A stretch of DNA of 64,000 bases, taken from positions 4,836,001 to 4,900,000 of the forward strand of contig NZ_CP134609.1 in assembly GCF_031844705.1 (NCBI RefSeq). Direction: 5' to 3'. Position numbers and translations under genes: made by a program. The notes under the pieces are model-generated. The model had not been told where the DNA came from, made no database searches, and was given only the letters and a program-made list of their open reading frames with translations. This stretch comes from Streptomyces sp. ITFR-16 (lineage in GTDB: Bacteria > Actinomycetota > Actinomycetes > Streptomycetales > Streptomycetaceae). This document shows, piece by piece, positions 53,608 to 61,263 of the stretch. Position 1 is the stretch's first letter. Each line of letters begins with the position of its first letter.

Positions 53608-54141
53608 TCAGCCCTTCTCGGCGGTGGTGGCCGCCCCGGTCGTGGTGAGGTCGACGGGACGTACCCCGAAGTGGGCCAGCATGACGGAGCAGGAGCGGCA
53701 GGGCGCCGCGTAGCTGCCGTGCAGCGGGTCGCCGTCCTCGCGGATGCGCCGGGCGGTGAGCCGGGCGTGCTTGAGGGCGCGGCGGGCCTCGCCGTTGGTG
53801 AGGGGCTTGCGCTGGGCGCGCTTGGAGCGCCCGGTCTCGGCGGCGGTGAGGTGCCGGGAGAGCAGTATCGCCTCGGGGCAGCGGCCGGTGAACCGCTCGC
53901 GCTGACCGCTGGGAAGGGTGTCCAGGAAGTCCTGGACGAGGTGGTGGAGCACGGGCGGCTGGTCGCCCTTGCCCGCGGTGCAGGTGAGCGTTTCGCCGCG
54001 TACGGACAGGGCCGCGGCGACCGCCGGCAGGATGCCGTCGCGGCGGTGGCTGAGGCGGGGGGCGTGGCCCGCTTGCGTGCTGCTCCAGCTGAGTCGTGGA
54101 TCCCCGGTGGTGACGGTCTGTGCAGAGTGTGCGGTGTGCAT
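53608..54141 (-). CDS. YwqJ-like putative deaminase
   Basis: The 177-residue protein resembles YwqJ-type deaminases of polymorphic toxin systems: LTCTAGKGDQPPVLHHLVQDFL, then RCPEAILLSRHL with C-x-E (about residues 88-90), then HGSYAAPCRSCSVMLAHFGV with C-x-x-C (148-151); these would bind zinc. There is no secretion signal or delivery domain, so it acts inside the cell or is a captured toxin domain. ATG at 54141 with GGGAGGG upstream. Paired with the SUKH-3 gene downstream. Confidence 0.78.
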   Translation of the reverse strand: MHTAHSAQTVTTGDPRLSWSSTQAGHAPRLSHRRDGILPAVAAALSVRGETLTCTAGKGDQPPVLHHLVQDFLDTLPSGQRERFTGRCPEAILLSRHLTAAETGRSKRAQRKPLTNGEARRALKHARLTARRIREDGDPLHGSYAAPCRSCSVMLAHFGVRPVDLTTTGAATTAEKG

Positions 54142-54294
54142 GGTGCTGTGTCCCTCCCGTGCCCGCAGCGGCCGCTGCCGAATGTGCACGCCCCCGTGTA
54201 TGCGGGTGACAGCCTGCCAAATGTGTCGGGTCCTGTGAAAGCTGGGTCGGTGAAACGTGTCTGCGTGTCGCGCGACAGTGGCCGGGTCGTCGCC

Positions 54295-54330
54295 CTTCCG
54301 TCACACCGTTGTGACGGTTGGTGACGGAAG
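54295..54330. promoter_or_regulatory. nested GTGACGG repeats in the toxin-locus divergent promoter
   Basis: CCGTCACA-CCGT-TGTGACGG (54298-54317) is a perfect inverted repeat. A third GTGACGG at 54321-54327 makes a second, larger one with arms CTTCCGTCAC and GTGACGGAAG. It lies midway in the 304-bp gap between the divergent deaminase and nuclease genes; nothing else coding is seen there. Confidence 0.6.
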
Positions 54331-54445
54331 CGGCCGGGAAGCGGTGGGGCGGGACCCGTTCGGGTGACACCGCATAGGCTGTGCCTGGACCGCCCCCATG
54401 GGCAGGTCGGTCCTCACCAGCCAGACGCAGCAGGGGGCAACCGCC

Positions 54446-55423
54446 ATGACGACAGGTCGGCTCGGGCAGCAAGCCGCGCCACCGAACGCGGCCTACGCCG
54501 GGCAGCTCGTGCACTTCCCGGACCCGGTCCGGGCGTCCCGCCACCCCACAGGTGTGCGCATGGACGGCAACGGCTGCCCGGACTTCGCGCCGTACGCGCG
54601 CGCCGCCGCCGAGATCGCCGAACCCCCGCAGGGCTTCGGCGTCGACGAACTGCGGCTCACCGACTACGTGTCGGCGAACGCGGCGCTGGCGGCCGCCGGC
54701 CATGAACTGTGGGACACGATCCCGGCGGTGGCCACCCCGCACGGCTGGACCTGGCACCACGTGCCGGGCGGCCGGCGGATGGAGCTGATCCCGGTCGAGG
54801 TGAAGGCGCTGCTGCGCCACCACGGCGGGCTGGCCACGACCGCGGTCGACCAGAACAAGCGGGGCACGCGTCCGCTCCAGGAGACCCGGCCCGCGCACTT
54901 CCGGCTCCCGAAGGGGGCCGTGGCGGTGAGCGAGCAGCAGATCCTGGGTGTCGAGGAGGACCTCGGCTACCGGCTGCCGGGCGCCTACCGCTCGTTCCTC
55001 AAGGCGGCGGGCGGTTCGGCCCCGGTCGGCGCGGTGCTCGACGCGGAGCTGGGGCTGCTGATCGACCAGCCGTTCTTCACGGTGCGCGAGGAGGCCGCCG
55101 TGAACGACCTGGTGTACGTCAACAAGTGCCTGCGGGACCACCTGACCAAGGACTATCTGGGCGTCGGTTTCGTCCAGGGCGGCATCCTGGCGGTGAAGGT
55201 CAGGGGCAACGGCATCGGTTCGGTCTGGTTCTGCGCGTACGACGACGCCAGGGACCAGGACGGCTGGACCGTGCAGGAGCGGGTGGACCGGCTGCTGCTG
55301 CCGTGCGGTGCGGACTTCGACGCGTTTCTGCAGCGGCTCGCGGGCAACCCGCCGGAGCTGGAGACGGTGGCGAACCTGATGGTGGACGGCGGCTTCGCGC
55401 AGGCCGTCCCGGTGGAGGGGTGA
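54446..55423 (+). CDS. WHH-type nuclease-like domain fused to an SMI1/KNR4 (SUKH) domain
   Basis: The 325-residue protein has a nuclease-like N-terminal half ending in HGWTWHHVPGGRRMELIPVEVKALLRHHGG (about residues 99-128), the layout of HNH/EndoVII WHH toxins, and a SUKH half (about 163-300: QQILGVEEDLGYRLPGAYRSFLKAAGG, FVQGGILAVKVRGNGIGSVWFCAYDD). The first His of the second WHH motif seems replaced by Lys (EVK), so activity is uncertain. Fusing toxin and antidote folds in one chain is unusual. It precedes the large deaminase-like gene. Confidence 0.75.
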   Translation: MTTGRLGQQAAPPNAAYAGQLVHFPDPVRASRHPTGVRMDGNGCPDFAPYARAAAEIAEPPQGFGVDELRLTDYVSANAALAAAGHELWDTIPAVATPHGWTWHHVPGGRRMELIPVEVKALLRHHGGLATTAVDQNKRGTRPLQETRPAHFRLPKGAVAVSEQQILGVEEDLGYRLPGAYRSFLKAAGGSAPVGAVLDAELGLLIDQPFFTVREEAAVNDLVYVNKCLRDHLTKDYLGVGFVQGGILAVKVRGNGIGSVWFCAYDDARDQDGWTVQERVDRLLLPCGADFDAFLQRLAGNPPELETVANLMVDGGFAQAVPVEG

Positions 55424-55428
55424 GCGCG

Positions 55429-57837
55429 ATGGTGACCTTCGCACAGGCGCAGGAGCGGGCGGACGAGTGGGTCAACGGCGACGTCCCGGCGTATCAGCAC
55501 CGTGAGGTGCGGGTCCGCGAGTTCGAGCTGGGTTTCGTGGTGTGGGCCGAGGACCGGGCCGACGGACCTGTCTCGGACGGCGGCCGCCAGCGGCTGGTGA
55601 TCGCCCGGGACAGCGGCGAGGCCACGCTGTGGCCGGGGCTGCCGGTGGGCGAGGTGATACGGCGTTACGAGGAGGAGTACGGCTCGGTCGCCGCGGCACC
55701 GGCCGCCCCCGAGCCGCCGCAGCGCGTCGATCTGAACCAGACGTCGTTCCTGCTGAGCCCCCCGGAGTGGCTCCAGGAGGCGGCGGACAAGCTGGGTATC
55801 CCGGACCAGCGGGCGGACCGCCCCGGCGCCACCCCGCCCCCCTCATCCCCTTCTTCTTCCTCGCCCTCTCCCGTCGCGTACGAGCCGACCGCCTCGGACG
55901 GGGTTCCGGCGTCCTCGCCGCAGCTGCCGGTCGGGGCCACGCCCTGGGCCGGGACCGACACCAACACCGGCGCGGACTCCGACGACGCCGAGGTGGCGCT
56001 GTCGGCCACGGTGTTCGCGCCGCCGCTCTCGGGCGCCGACGACGAGGGCACGCCGCCCCCGGTGGTGGCGGCCGACGCCCCGACCGCGCTGATGTCGGGC
56101 GGCAGTCAGCTGCCCAGGACGGCCATCGTGCCGGGCCTGAACCCGCAGCGGCCCGCCGAGCCCGCGCCGCCCGCGCCGGGTCCGGAGACCCCGCCGCCGC
56201 CCGTGCCCGGTGGGCACACGCCCCCGCCCGGCCGCCCCGGTGCCGGGGACATCTCCGACGCCGCGACCAGCAAGGCGGCCGTGCCGCCGCGCGGGGCGCG
56301 CGGGAGCGGCCCGACGGCTCCGCCCCCGCCCGGAGCGCCCGGTACGCCGGGCGCGCGCCCGGGTGCTCCGCTGCCGCAGCCCTCGGGTCCGGGTGCGCCC
56401 GGCGCCCCGGCGGGCGGTTATGTGCCGACGCAGCTCGTCTCGCAGCTGGGCCCGCCCGGCGCACCGCAGCCGCCCGGCGCCCCGACGCCTCCGCCGCCGC
56501 CCGGTCCGACCCCGCCGCCCGGTGGCGGGGTGCACCATGCCGCGACGATGTTCGCCGACCCCGGCCAGGTCGGTCCGCAGGCCCCGCAGCCGCCGGGCCC
56601 GCCCGGCGTCCCGGGGGCTCCGCAGCCGCCCGGTCCGCCCGGTCCGCCCGGCGGGCAGCAGCCGCCTCCGCCGCCCGGTTCGACCCCGCCGCCCGGTGGC
56701 GGGGTGCACCACGCGGCGACGATGCTCGCGGGCCCCGGACAGGTCGGTCCGCGGGCCCCGCAGCCGCCGGGCCCGCCCGGTCCCCCCGGTGCGCCGATGG
56801 GCGCGCCGGCCGGCCACACCCCGCCCCCGGCGGCGTACGGCTATCCGCAGGCGCCGACCGGTCAGCCGACCGTCGGTCCCGGCTACCAGGCGGTGCTGCG
56901 CTACCGCGCGCCCGACGGCAGCGAGCAGCAGCTCATCCGCCGCTCGGCGCCGGGCACCCCGCACCCCGAGTGGCAGATGCTGCACGAGCTGCGGGCGATG
57001 AACGTGGCCCCGCAGCAGGTCATCGAGCTGCACACGGAGCTGGAGTCCTGTGAGCTGCCGGGCGGTTATTGCGCCCGGATGATCCGGGAGACCTGGCCGC
57101 AGGTGCGGATCACCAGCGTCGCCCCGTACGGCACGGACCACGCCAGCCGGCAGCAGGGCATGCAGCATCTGCTGACGCATCAGGGCGAGCTGCACCAGGT
57201 GGCCGACGGCCCGGCGCGGCCGGCTCCGGTGCGCGCGCCGCTGCCGCAGATGCCGCCCGCGATGCCGGTGCCGCCGGAGGCCATCGCGGAGGAGATGCTG
57301 CAGACCTTCGGTCCGCAGGGCGTGCTCCGCTTCGACCAGCGCGCGGTGTCGCGCCAGGGTGTGCCGGAGATCGTGGCGCGGACGCTGGTGTGGGCGGGGC
57401 TGCCCGCCGACTTCGGGCCGTTCTTCTGGGCGCAGCCGGGTCAGCCGGTGGTGCCGACGCTGGCGGAGCTGGCCGCGCAGCGCCAGGTGCAGCCGGCTCC
57501 GGACGCGGGCTCGTATCTCGTGATGGGGTCCGACTTCGGCCGGGCGATCTGTGTGCAGTACGGCACGGCGCACATCGTGGCCGTACCGGTGGAGGCGGGT
57601 CCGGGCGGGCAGTCGGTGCCGCCGCAGTTCGTCAACACCGGGCTGCCGGAGTTCACCCGTTCCATGGCGCTGCTGGGCCGGATGTGGCGGCTGCGGTTCG
57701 GCCTCAACCCGGAGCAGGCGGGCCGCTGGACGGTCGACTTCCAGGCGCAGCTGGTGGCGCTGGACCCGGCGGCGCTGGCGTCGCCGGAGAGCTGGTGGTC
57801 GGTGCTGCTGGAGCAGATGTGGGACGGCCTGATCTGA
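55429..57837 (+). CDS. Imm35-like/Pro-rich/deaminase-like/SUKH-4-like multidomain protein
   Basis: The 802-residue protein starts with a YrhB/Imm35-like domain (residues 1-85: FAQAQERADEWVNGDVP, LGFVVWAEDR). A long Pro/Gly-rich linker follows (about 90-480), with two near-identical units around GGGVHHAATM. Then comes a deaminase-like module (HPEWQMLHELRAM, ELESCELPGGYCARMI; about 505-555) and a SUKH-4-like end (LRFDQRAVSRQGVPEIVARTLVWAGLPADFGPFFW). GGAGGGG lies eight bases before ATG 55429. It is cytoplasmic as far as can be seen. The role is unknown; toxin-immunity or phage defence are possible. Confidence 0.75.
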   Translation: MVTFAQAQERADEWVNGDVPAYQHREVRVREFELGFVVWAEDRADGPVSDGGRQRLVIARDSGEATLWPGLPVGEVIRRYEEEYGSVAAAPAAPEPPQRVDLNQTSFLLSPPEWLQEAADKLGIPDQRADRPGATPPPSSPSSSSPSPVAYEPTASDGVPASSPQLPVGATPWAGTDTNTGADSDDAEVALSATVFAPPLSGADDEGTPPPVVAADAPTALMSGGSQLPRTAIVPGLNPQRPAEPAPPAPGPETPPPPVPGGHTPPPGRPGAGDISDAATSKAAVPPRGARGSGPTAPPPPGAPGTPGARPGAPLPQPSGPGAPGAPAGGYVPTQLVSQLGPPGAPQPPGAPTPPPPPGPTPPPGGGVHHAATMFADPGQVGPQAPQPPGPPGVPGAPQPPGPPGPPGGQQPPPPPGSTPPPGGGVHHAATMLAGPGQVGPRAPQPPGPPGPPGAPMGAPAGHTPPPAAYGYPQAPTGQPTVGPGYQAVLRYRAPDGSEQQLIRRSAPGTPHPEWQMLHELRAMNVAPQQVIELHTELESCELPGGYCARMIRETWPQVRITSVAPYGTDHASRQQGMQHLLTHQGELHQVADGPARPAPVRAPLPQMPPAMPVPPEAIAEEMLQTFGPQGVLRFDQRAVSRQGVPEIVARTLVWAGLPADFGPFFWAQPGQPVVPTLAELAAQRQVQPAPDAGSYLVMGSDFGRAICVQYGTAHIVAVPVEAGPGGQSVPPQFVNTGLPEFTRSMALLGRMWRLRFGLNPEQAGRWTVDFQAQLVALDPAALASPESWWSVLLEQMWDGLI

Positions 57838-57864
57838 CCGTTCGCGCGTGAGCGTCGTTCCCCG

Positions 57865-57905
57865 GGCGTGGTGTCCGGTCCCTTCGGGGGGCCGGGCACC
57901 ACGCC
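57865..57905 (+). terminator. hairpin after the toxin-locus operon
   Basis: GGCGTGGTGTCCGG and CCGGGCACCACGCC form a 14-bp stem with one T-G pair and a 13-nt loop, 27 bases after the stop. Confidence 0.75.
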
Positions 57906-57978
57906 TTCGGTGTCTGTGATGCCGGTCGCTTCCGTCCGGAAAGCGCCGCATCGAGTCGGACTTCTTTGCCAATTGCCG

Positions 57979-58032
57979 CATCCTTGACGTATTGCTCGAT
58001 CGTCGGAGAGTCGGAAAGAGGCGTCAAGGATG
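57979..58032 (+). promoter_or_regulatory. inverted repeat covering the ribosome site and start codon
   Basis: CATCCTTGACG (57979-57989) and CGTCAAGGATG (58022-58032) are perfect 11-base inverted copies 32 bases apart. The right arm contains the AAGGA ribosome site and the ATG. An RNA starting upstream of 57979 could hide its own start; TTGACG also resembles a -35 box. Confidence 0.5.
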
Positions 58033-58926
58033 AGTTCTGCACCGGTGTCCGCGCACGGCTTCGTCGGCGTACGCGGCCGTGGCTACCGCCCGGAGCAGGT
58101 GGACCGGGCCGTGGCCGCGCTGTCGGCGGAGCGGGACGGGGCCCTGGAGCAGGTGGCGCGGCTGACGGAGCTGGCGGAGCGGCTGGTGGCGGAGTCGGCC
58201 CGGCTGGACGAGGCCGTGGCGAAGCTGGCGCCGCAGGACTACGCGTCGCTGGGGGAGCGGGCCCAGCAGATCCTGGCGCTGGCCGAGGGCGAGGCGCGGT
58301 CGGTGCGGGCCGCAGCCCAGGAGGAGGCGCAGGGGCTGCGCGACGCGGCGGACGAGGCGGGGCGGGCGCTGCGCGAGTCCGCGCGGGCCGACGCGGAGGC
58401 GATGCGGGCGGCGGCGGTGGGCCGCGCCGATGAGGTGCTGGCCGCCGCCGGGGCGACCGCCGCCGAGCTGCTGGCCGGTGCGCGGCAGGAGGCGGTGCGG
58501 GTCCGCGAGGAGGCGGAGGCCGCGATGGCGGCGACCCGCAGCCGTACGGCGAGTGTGCTGGCGCACCAGGAGCAGGAGCACGCCGAGCGGTGGAAGGCCG
58601 ACGGGCAGGAGCTGGCGGACGCCGAGGCCGCGCAGGCGGCGGAGCACGAGGAGCTGACCGCCCGCGCCGAGGCCGGTCTCGCCGAGGCCCGGAAGGCGCT
58701 GGCGGAGGCCGAGGAGGCCGCGCGGCACGGCCAGGAGGATGCCGAGGCGCGCGCCGCCGGGCTGATTGCCGAGGCCCGGGTGCGCGAGGAGCGCGTGGTG
58801 CGGGAGACGGAGCGGATCCTGCGGGAGCACGAGGAGGGCCGCGAGGAGGTGCAGGCGCACATGGCGCACGTCCGCAGCTCGCTCGCGGCGCTGACGGGCC
58901 GGGTGACGACCCCGGCGCAGGACTGA
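58030..58926 (+). CDS. DivIVA-like/cellulose-binding-type coiled-coil protein
   Basis: The 298-residue protein begins with a DivIVA-like motif (GFVGVRGRGYRPEQVDRAVAALSAERD) and continues as a nearly uninterrupted Ala/Glu/Arg coiled coil (about residues 30-285, e.g. AEGEARSVRAAAQEEAQGLRDAADEA). Streptomyces proteins of this kind, often annotated cellulose-binding, resemble polar-growth scaffold proteins. A cytoskeletal or scaffolding role is inferred. The start codon sits within an 11-bp inverted repeat. Confidence 0.78.
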   Translation: MSSAPVSAHGFVGVRGRGYRPEQVDRAVAALSAERDGALEQVARLTELAERLVAESARLDEAVAKLAPQDYASLGERAQQILALAEGEARSVRAAAQEEAQGLRDAADEAGRALRESARADAEAMRAAAVGRADEVLAAAGATAAELLAGARQEAVRVREEAEAAMAATRSRTASVLAHQEQEHAERWKADGQELADAEAAQAAEHEELTARAEAGLAEARKALAEAEEAARHGQEDAEARAAGLIAEARVREERVVRETERILREHEEGREEVQAHMAHVRSSLAALTGRVTTPAQD

Positions 58927-58955
58927 AGCGCGCGCCTTCACCGGGTCCGTCCCCG

Positions 58956-58982
58956 GGCCCGCCCTGTCCCCGGAGGCGGGCC
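58956..58982. terminator. hairpin between convergent genes
   Basis: GGCCCGCC and GGCGGGCC form a perfect 8-bp stem with an 11-nt loop between the coiled-coil gene and the symporter gene. Confidence 0.55.
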
Positions 58983-59002
58983 TGCCCCCCCGGGGTCTGT
59001 CC

Positions 59003-60613
59003 TCAGGCGCGGCCCGTCGGGGGTGCTCCCGCCAGGATCCACGGCTCCTCGGCCTCGTACATCCGGCGCTCCTCCGTGGCGGTGCGGCGGCCCAGGCGCG
59101 AGCCCAGCCAGCCCGCGAGGAAGCCCGCAGGGACGGAGGCGAGCCCGGTGGTGGTGAGGGGGAACCAGTTGAAGTCCCGGTCGGGGAAGACGGCGCCGGG
59201 GGAGCCGGAGACCAGATTGGTGCCGGTCATCAGGACGAGGACGGCCGTCGTGCCGCCGATGAGGGTGCAGAGCAGCCCGGTCCGGGTGAAGTGCCGCCAG
59301 AACATGCTGTAGACGAGCGCGGGGGCCAGGGCCGAGGCGCCGACGCAGAACGAGAGCGCGACCAGGGCCTGGAGGTTCCAGTGCCGGGCCGGCACCGCGA
59401 GGGCGATGGTGAGCAGCCCCACGCCGGCCGCGGCCGCCTGGGCGGTGCCGATCTCGACGGTGGTGGTGACGGGTGGCCGGTCCGGGGAGCGCAGTCCGTG
59501 CGCGAACACGTCGTGGGCCAGGGAGTTGGCGCAGGCCAGGATCATTCCGGCGACCGAGGCCAGCAGGGTCAGGAAGATCGCGGTGGTCATGGCGGTGACG
59601 ACGAGCGCTCCGGCCTCCCCGCCGCCGGCGACGGCCCCGGTGACCTGGAGGATCGCGCTGTTGCCCTGCGGCCCGGCGGCGGTGATGAGTTCGCGGCCGA
59701 CGAGCGCGGCGGCGCCGAGGCCGATCACGGTGAGCAGCAGGCACAGGGGGACGACGACGGAGACGGCCCAGGACATCGAGCGGCGGACGGCGGGCGCGCT
59801 GCGGGCGCTGGACATGCGCATGGTGATGTGGGGCAGACAGGCCCCGCCGAGGACGACGGTCAGCTCGGAGCTGACCATGTCGGCCCCGTTGCCGCCGAAC
59901 TGGAGCCCGGAGCGCAGATAGGCGGAGCCGGCGCCGCTGCCGAGGCGGGCGGCGTCGAGGAGGGCGCGGGTGTCCCAGTCGAACCGGTTCATGATCAGTA
60001 CGGAGACGGTGAGGCAGGCGCCGGCGAGGACCACGGTCTTGACGATGTGGATGAGTGCGGTGCCCTTCATCCCGCCGATCGCGGCGTAGCCGATCATCAC
60101 GACGCCGAGGGTGACGATGGCGCCGGTGCGGAACCCCGAGCCGTCGAACCCCAGGATGAAGGCGAGCAGATCGCCGCTGCCCGCGAGCTGGACGACCATC
60201 AGCGGGACGAGGGCGGCGAGGGTGACGGCGCAGGACGCGATCCGGACCGCGCGGCCGGGGGCGCGGCGGGTGAGCATGTCGCCCATGGTGAACCGGCCCG
60301 CGTTGCGCAGGGGTTCGGCCAGCAGGAACATCAGCAGGACGAGGGAGAGCGCGGTGCTCAGGGCGAGGACGAGGCCGTCGTAGCCGGTGAGGGCGATGAC
60401 ACCGGTGGTGCCGAGGACGGTGGCGGCGGAGACGTAGTCCCCGGCGACGGCGAGACCGCCCCGGCCGGGGGAGAGCGAGCGGTAGCCGGTGTAGAACTCG
60501 TCGAGGTCGTCGCGGTCGGGGCCGGTCATCACGCAGAGCAGCAGCGTCACGGTCGCCACCGCGATGAAGGCGACGAGGGACATCGTCTGCGCGGACGCGT
60601 CGAATCCGTTCAC
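59003..60613 (-). CDS. sodium:solute symporter, ActP-like
   Basis: The 536-residue protein has about thirteen helices and SSS motifs: DEFYTGYRSLSPGRGGLAVAGDYVSAATVLG, TMGDMLTRRAPGRAVRIAS, VVMIGYAAIGGMKGTALIHIVK, LPHITMRMSSARSAPAVRRS. The acetate-permease branch ActP is typically paired with a DUF485 protein, which precedes it here with a GTGA overlap. The substrate is therefore probably acetate or another short monocarboxylate. Confidence 0.88.
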   Translation of the reverse strand: MNGFDASAQTMSLVAFIAVATVTLLLCVMTGPDRDDLDEFYTGYRSLSPGRGGLAVAGDYVSAATVLGTTGVIALTGYDGLVLALSTALSLVLLMFLLAEPLRNAGRFTMGDMLTRRAPGRAVRIASCAVTLAALVPLMVVQLAGSGDLLAFILGFDGSGFRTGAIVTLGVVMIGYAAIGGMKGTALIHIVKTVVLAGACLTVSVLIMNRFDWDTRALLDAARLGSGAGSAYLRSGLQFGGNGADMVSSELTVVLGGACLPHITMRMSSARSAPAVRRSMSWAVSVVVPLCLLLTVIGLGAAALVGRELITAAGPQGNSAILQVTGAVAGGGEAGALVVTAMTTAIFLTLLASVAGMILACANSLAHDVFAHGLRSPDRPPVTTTVEIGTAQAAAAGVGLLTIALAVPARHWNLQALVALSFCVGASALAPALVYSMFWRHFTRTGLLCTLIGGTTAVLVLMTGTNLVSGSPGAVFPDRDFNWFPLTTTGLASVPAGFLAGWLGSRLGRRTATEERRMYEAEEPWILAGAPPTGRA

Positions 60614-61095
60614 CGCAGCGCCCCCGTCCTGCGCAGTTCCGCGGCGAGCGGGTCCACCGTGCGCCGCGCGATCCGTTCGTACAGCGCGATCGCGAGGAAC
60701 GTGACCGGGAGTTGGCACAGGCCCAGCGTCAGGCCCGTCGTGAGGCCGCCGCCGACGGGGCGGTTCATCAGCCCCGGCGCGAAGCCGGACAGCAGCAGGA
60801 AGGCGGTGAAGTAGCCGAGCGCGGTCAGGGTGGCGACGCGCCGCAGCAGCCGGTACGCGGTGCGCAGCCGGCGCAGGTCGCCGTGGTGTCCGGGCGGCGG
60901 TACGGGCGCGGCGGGCGGGTGTGCCCGGCGGGGCGGCGGCGCGGGCACCGAACTCTGCCAGGGCAGCAGGTAGTCGTGCTGCTGGGGCGGCGGGAAGGAC
61001 GGTCTGCGGGCGGCCGGGGCGGGGCCGGACGGGGGCCGCTGAGGGCGCCCGCGCCGGGGCGGGTACGGGGGAGGGTGCGGAGGTTCGTACGACAT
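60610..61095 (-). CDS. DUF485 family membrane protein, ActP partner
   Basis: The 161-residue protein has a Pro-rich N-terminus (1-70), then LRRLRTAYRLLRRVATLTALGYFTAFLLLSGFAPGLMNRPVGGGLTTGLTLGLCQLPVTFLAIALYERIARRTVDPLA, the two-helix DUF485 (YjcH-like) domain. It is translationally coupled to the symporter and probably helps its assembly or activity. AGGAG upstream of the ATG. Confidence 0.87.
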   Translation of the reverse strand: MSYEPPHPPPYPPRRGRPQRPPSGPAPAARRPSFPPPQQHDYLLPWQSSVPAPPPRRAHPPAAPVPPPGHHGDLRRLRTAYRLLRRVATLTALGYFTAFLLLSGFAPGLMNRPVGGGLTTGLTLGLCQLPVTFLAIALYERIARRTVDPLAAELRRTGALR

Positions 61096-61263
61096 GGCGG
61101 TGCCGCTCCTTGCATGGGCTCGGGCCCGGGGACGGGCTGCAAGGCAGCAGCGCGGCTGCGCTGCGGGAGCGCGAACGCTACTCGTGGGTACGGCGGCTGG
61201 GGAGGGGATATACGAAACTACCTTGGGTAACTCGCCTGTTGCCCAGGAATTGCGGGACAGCCC

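Noticed and set aside
56400..56830. Repeated units in the Pro-rich linker as a CRISPR-like or tandem DNA repeat array
   Set aside because: The repeats are in-frame codons for Pro/Gly motifs with two imperfect copies; there are no regular spacers.
55843..57981. Long minus-strand frame opposite the large toxin-locus gene
   Set aside because: Arg/Gly/His-rich antisense shadow; the plus-strand frame has domain motifs and a good ribosome site.
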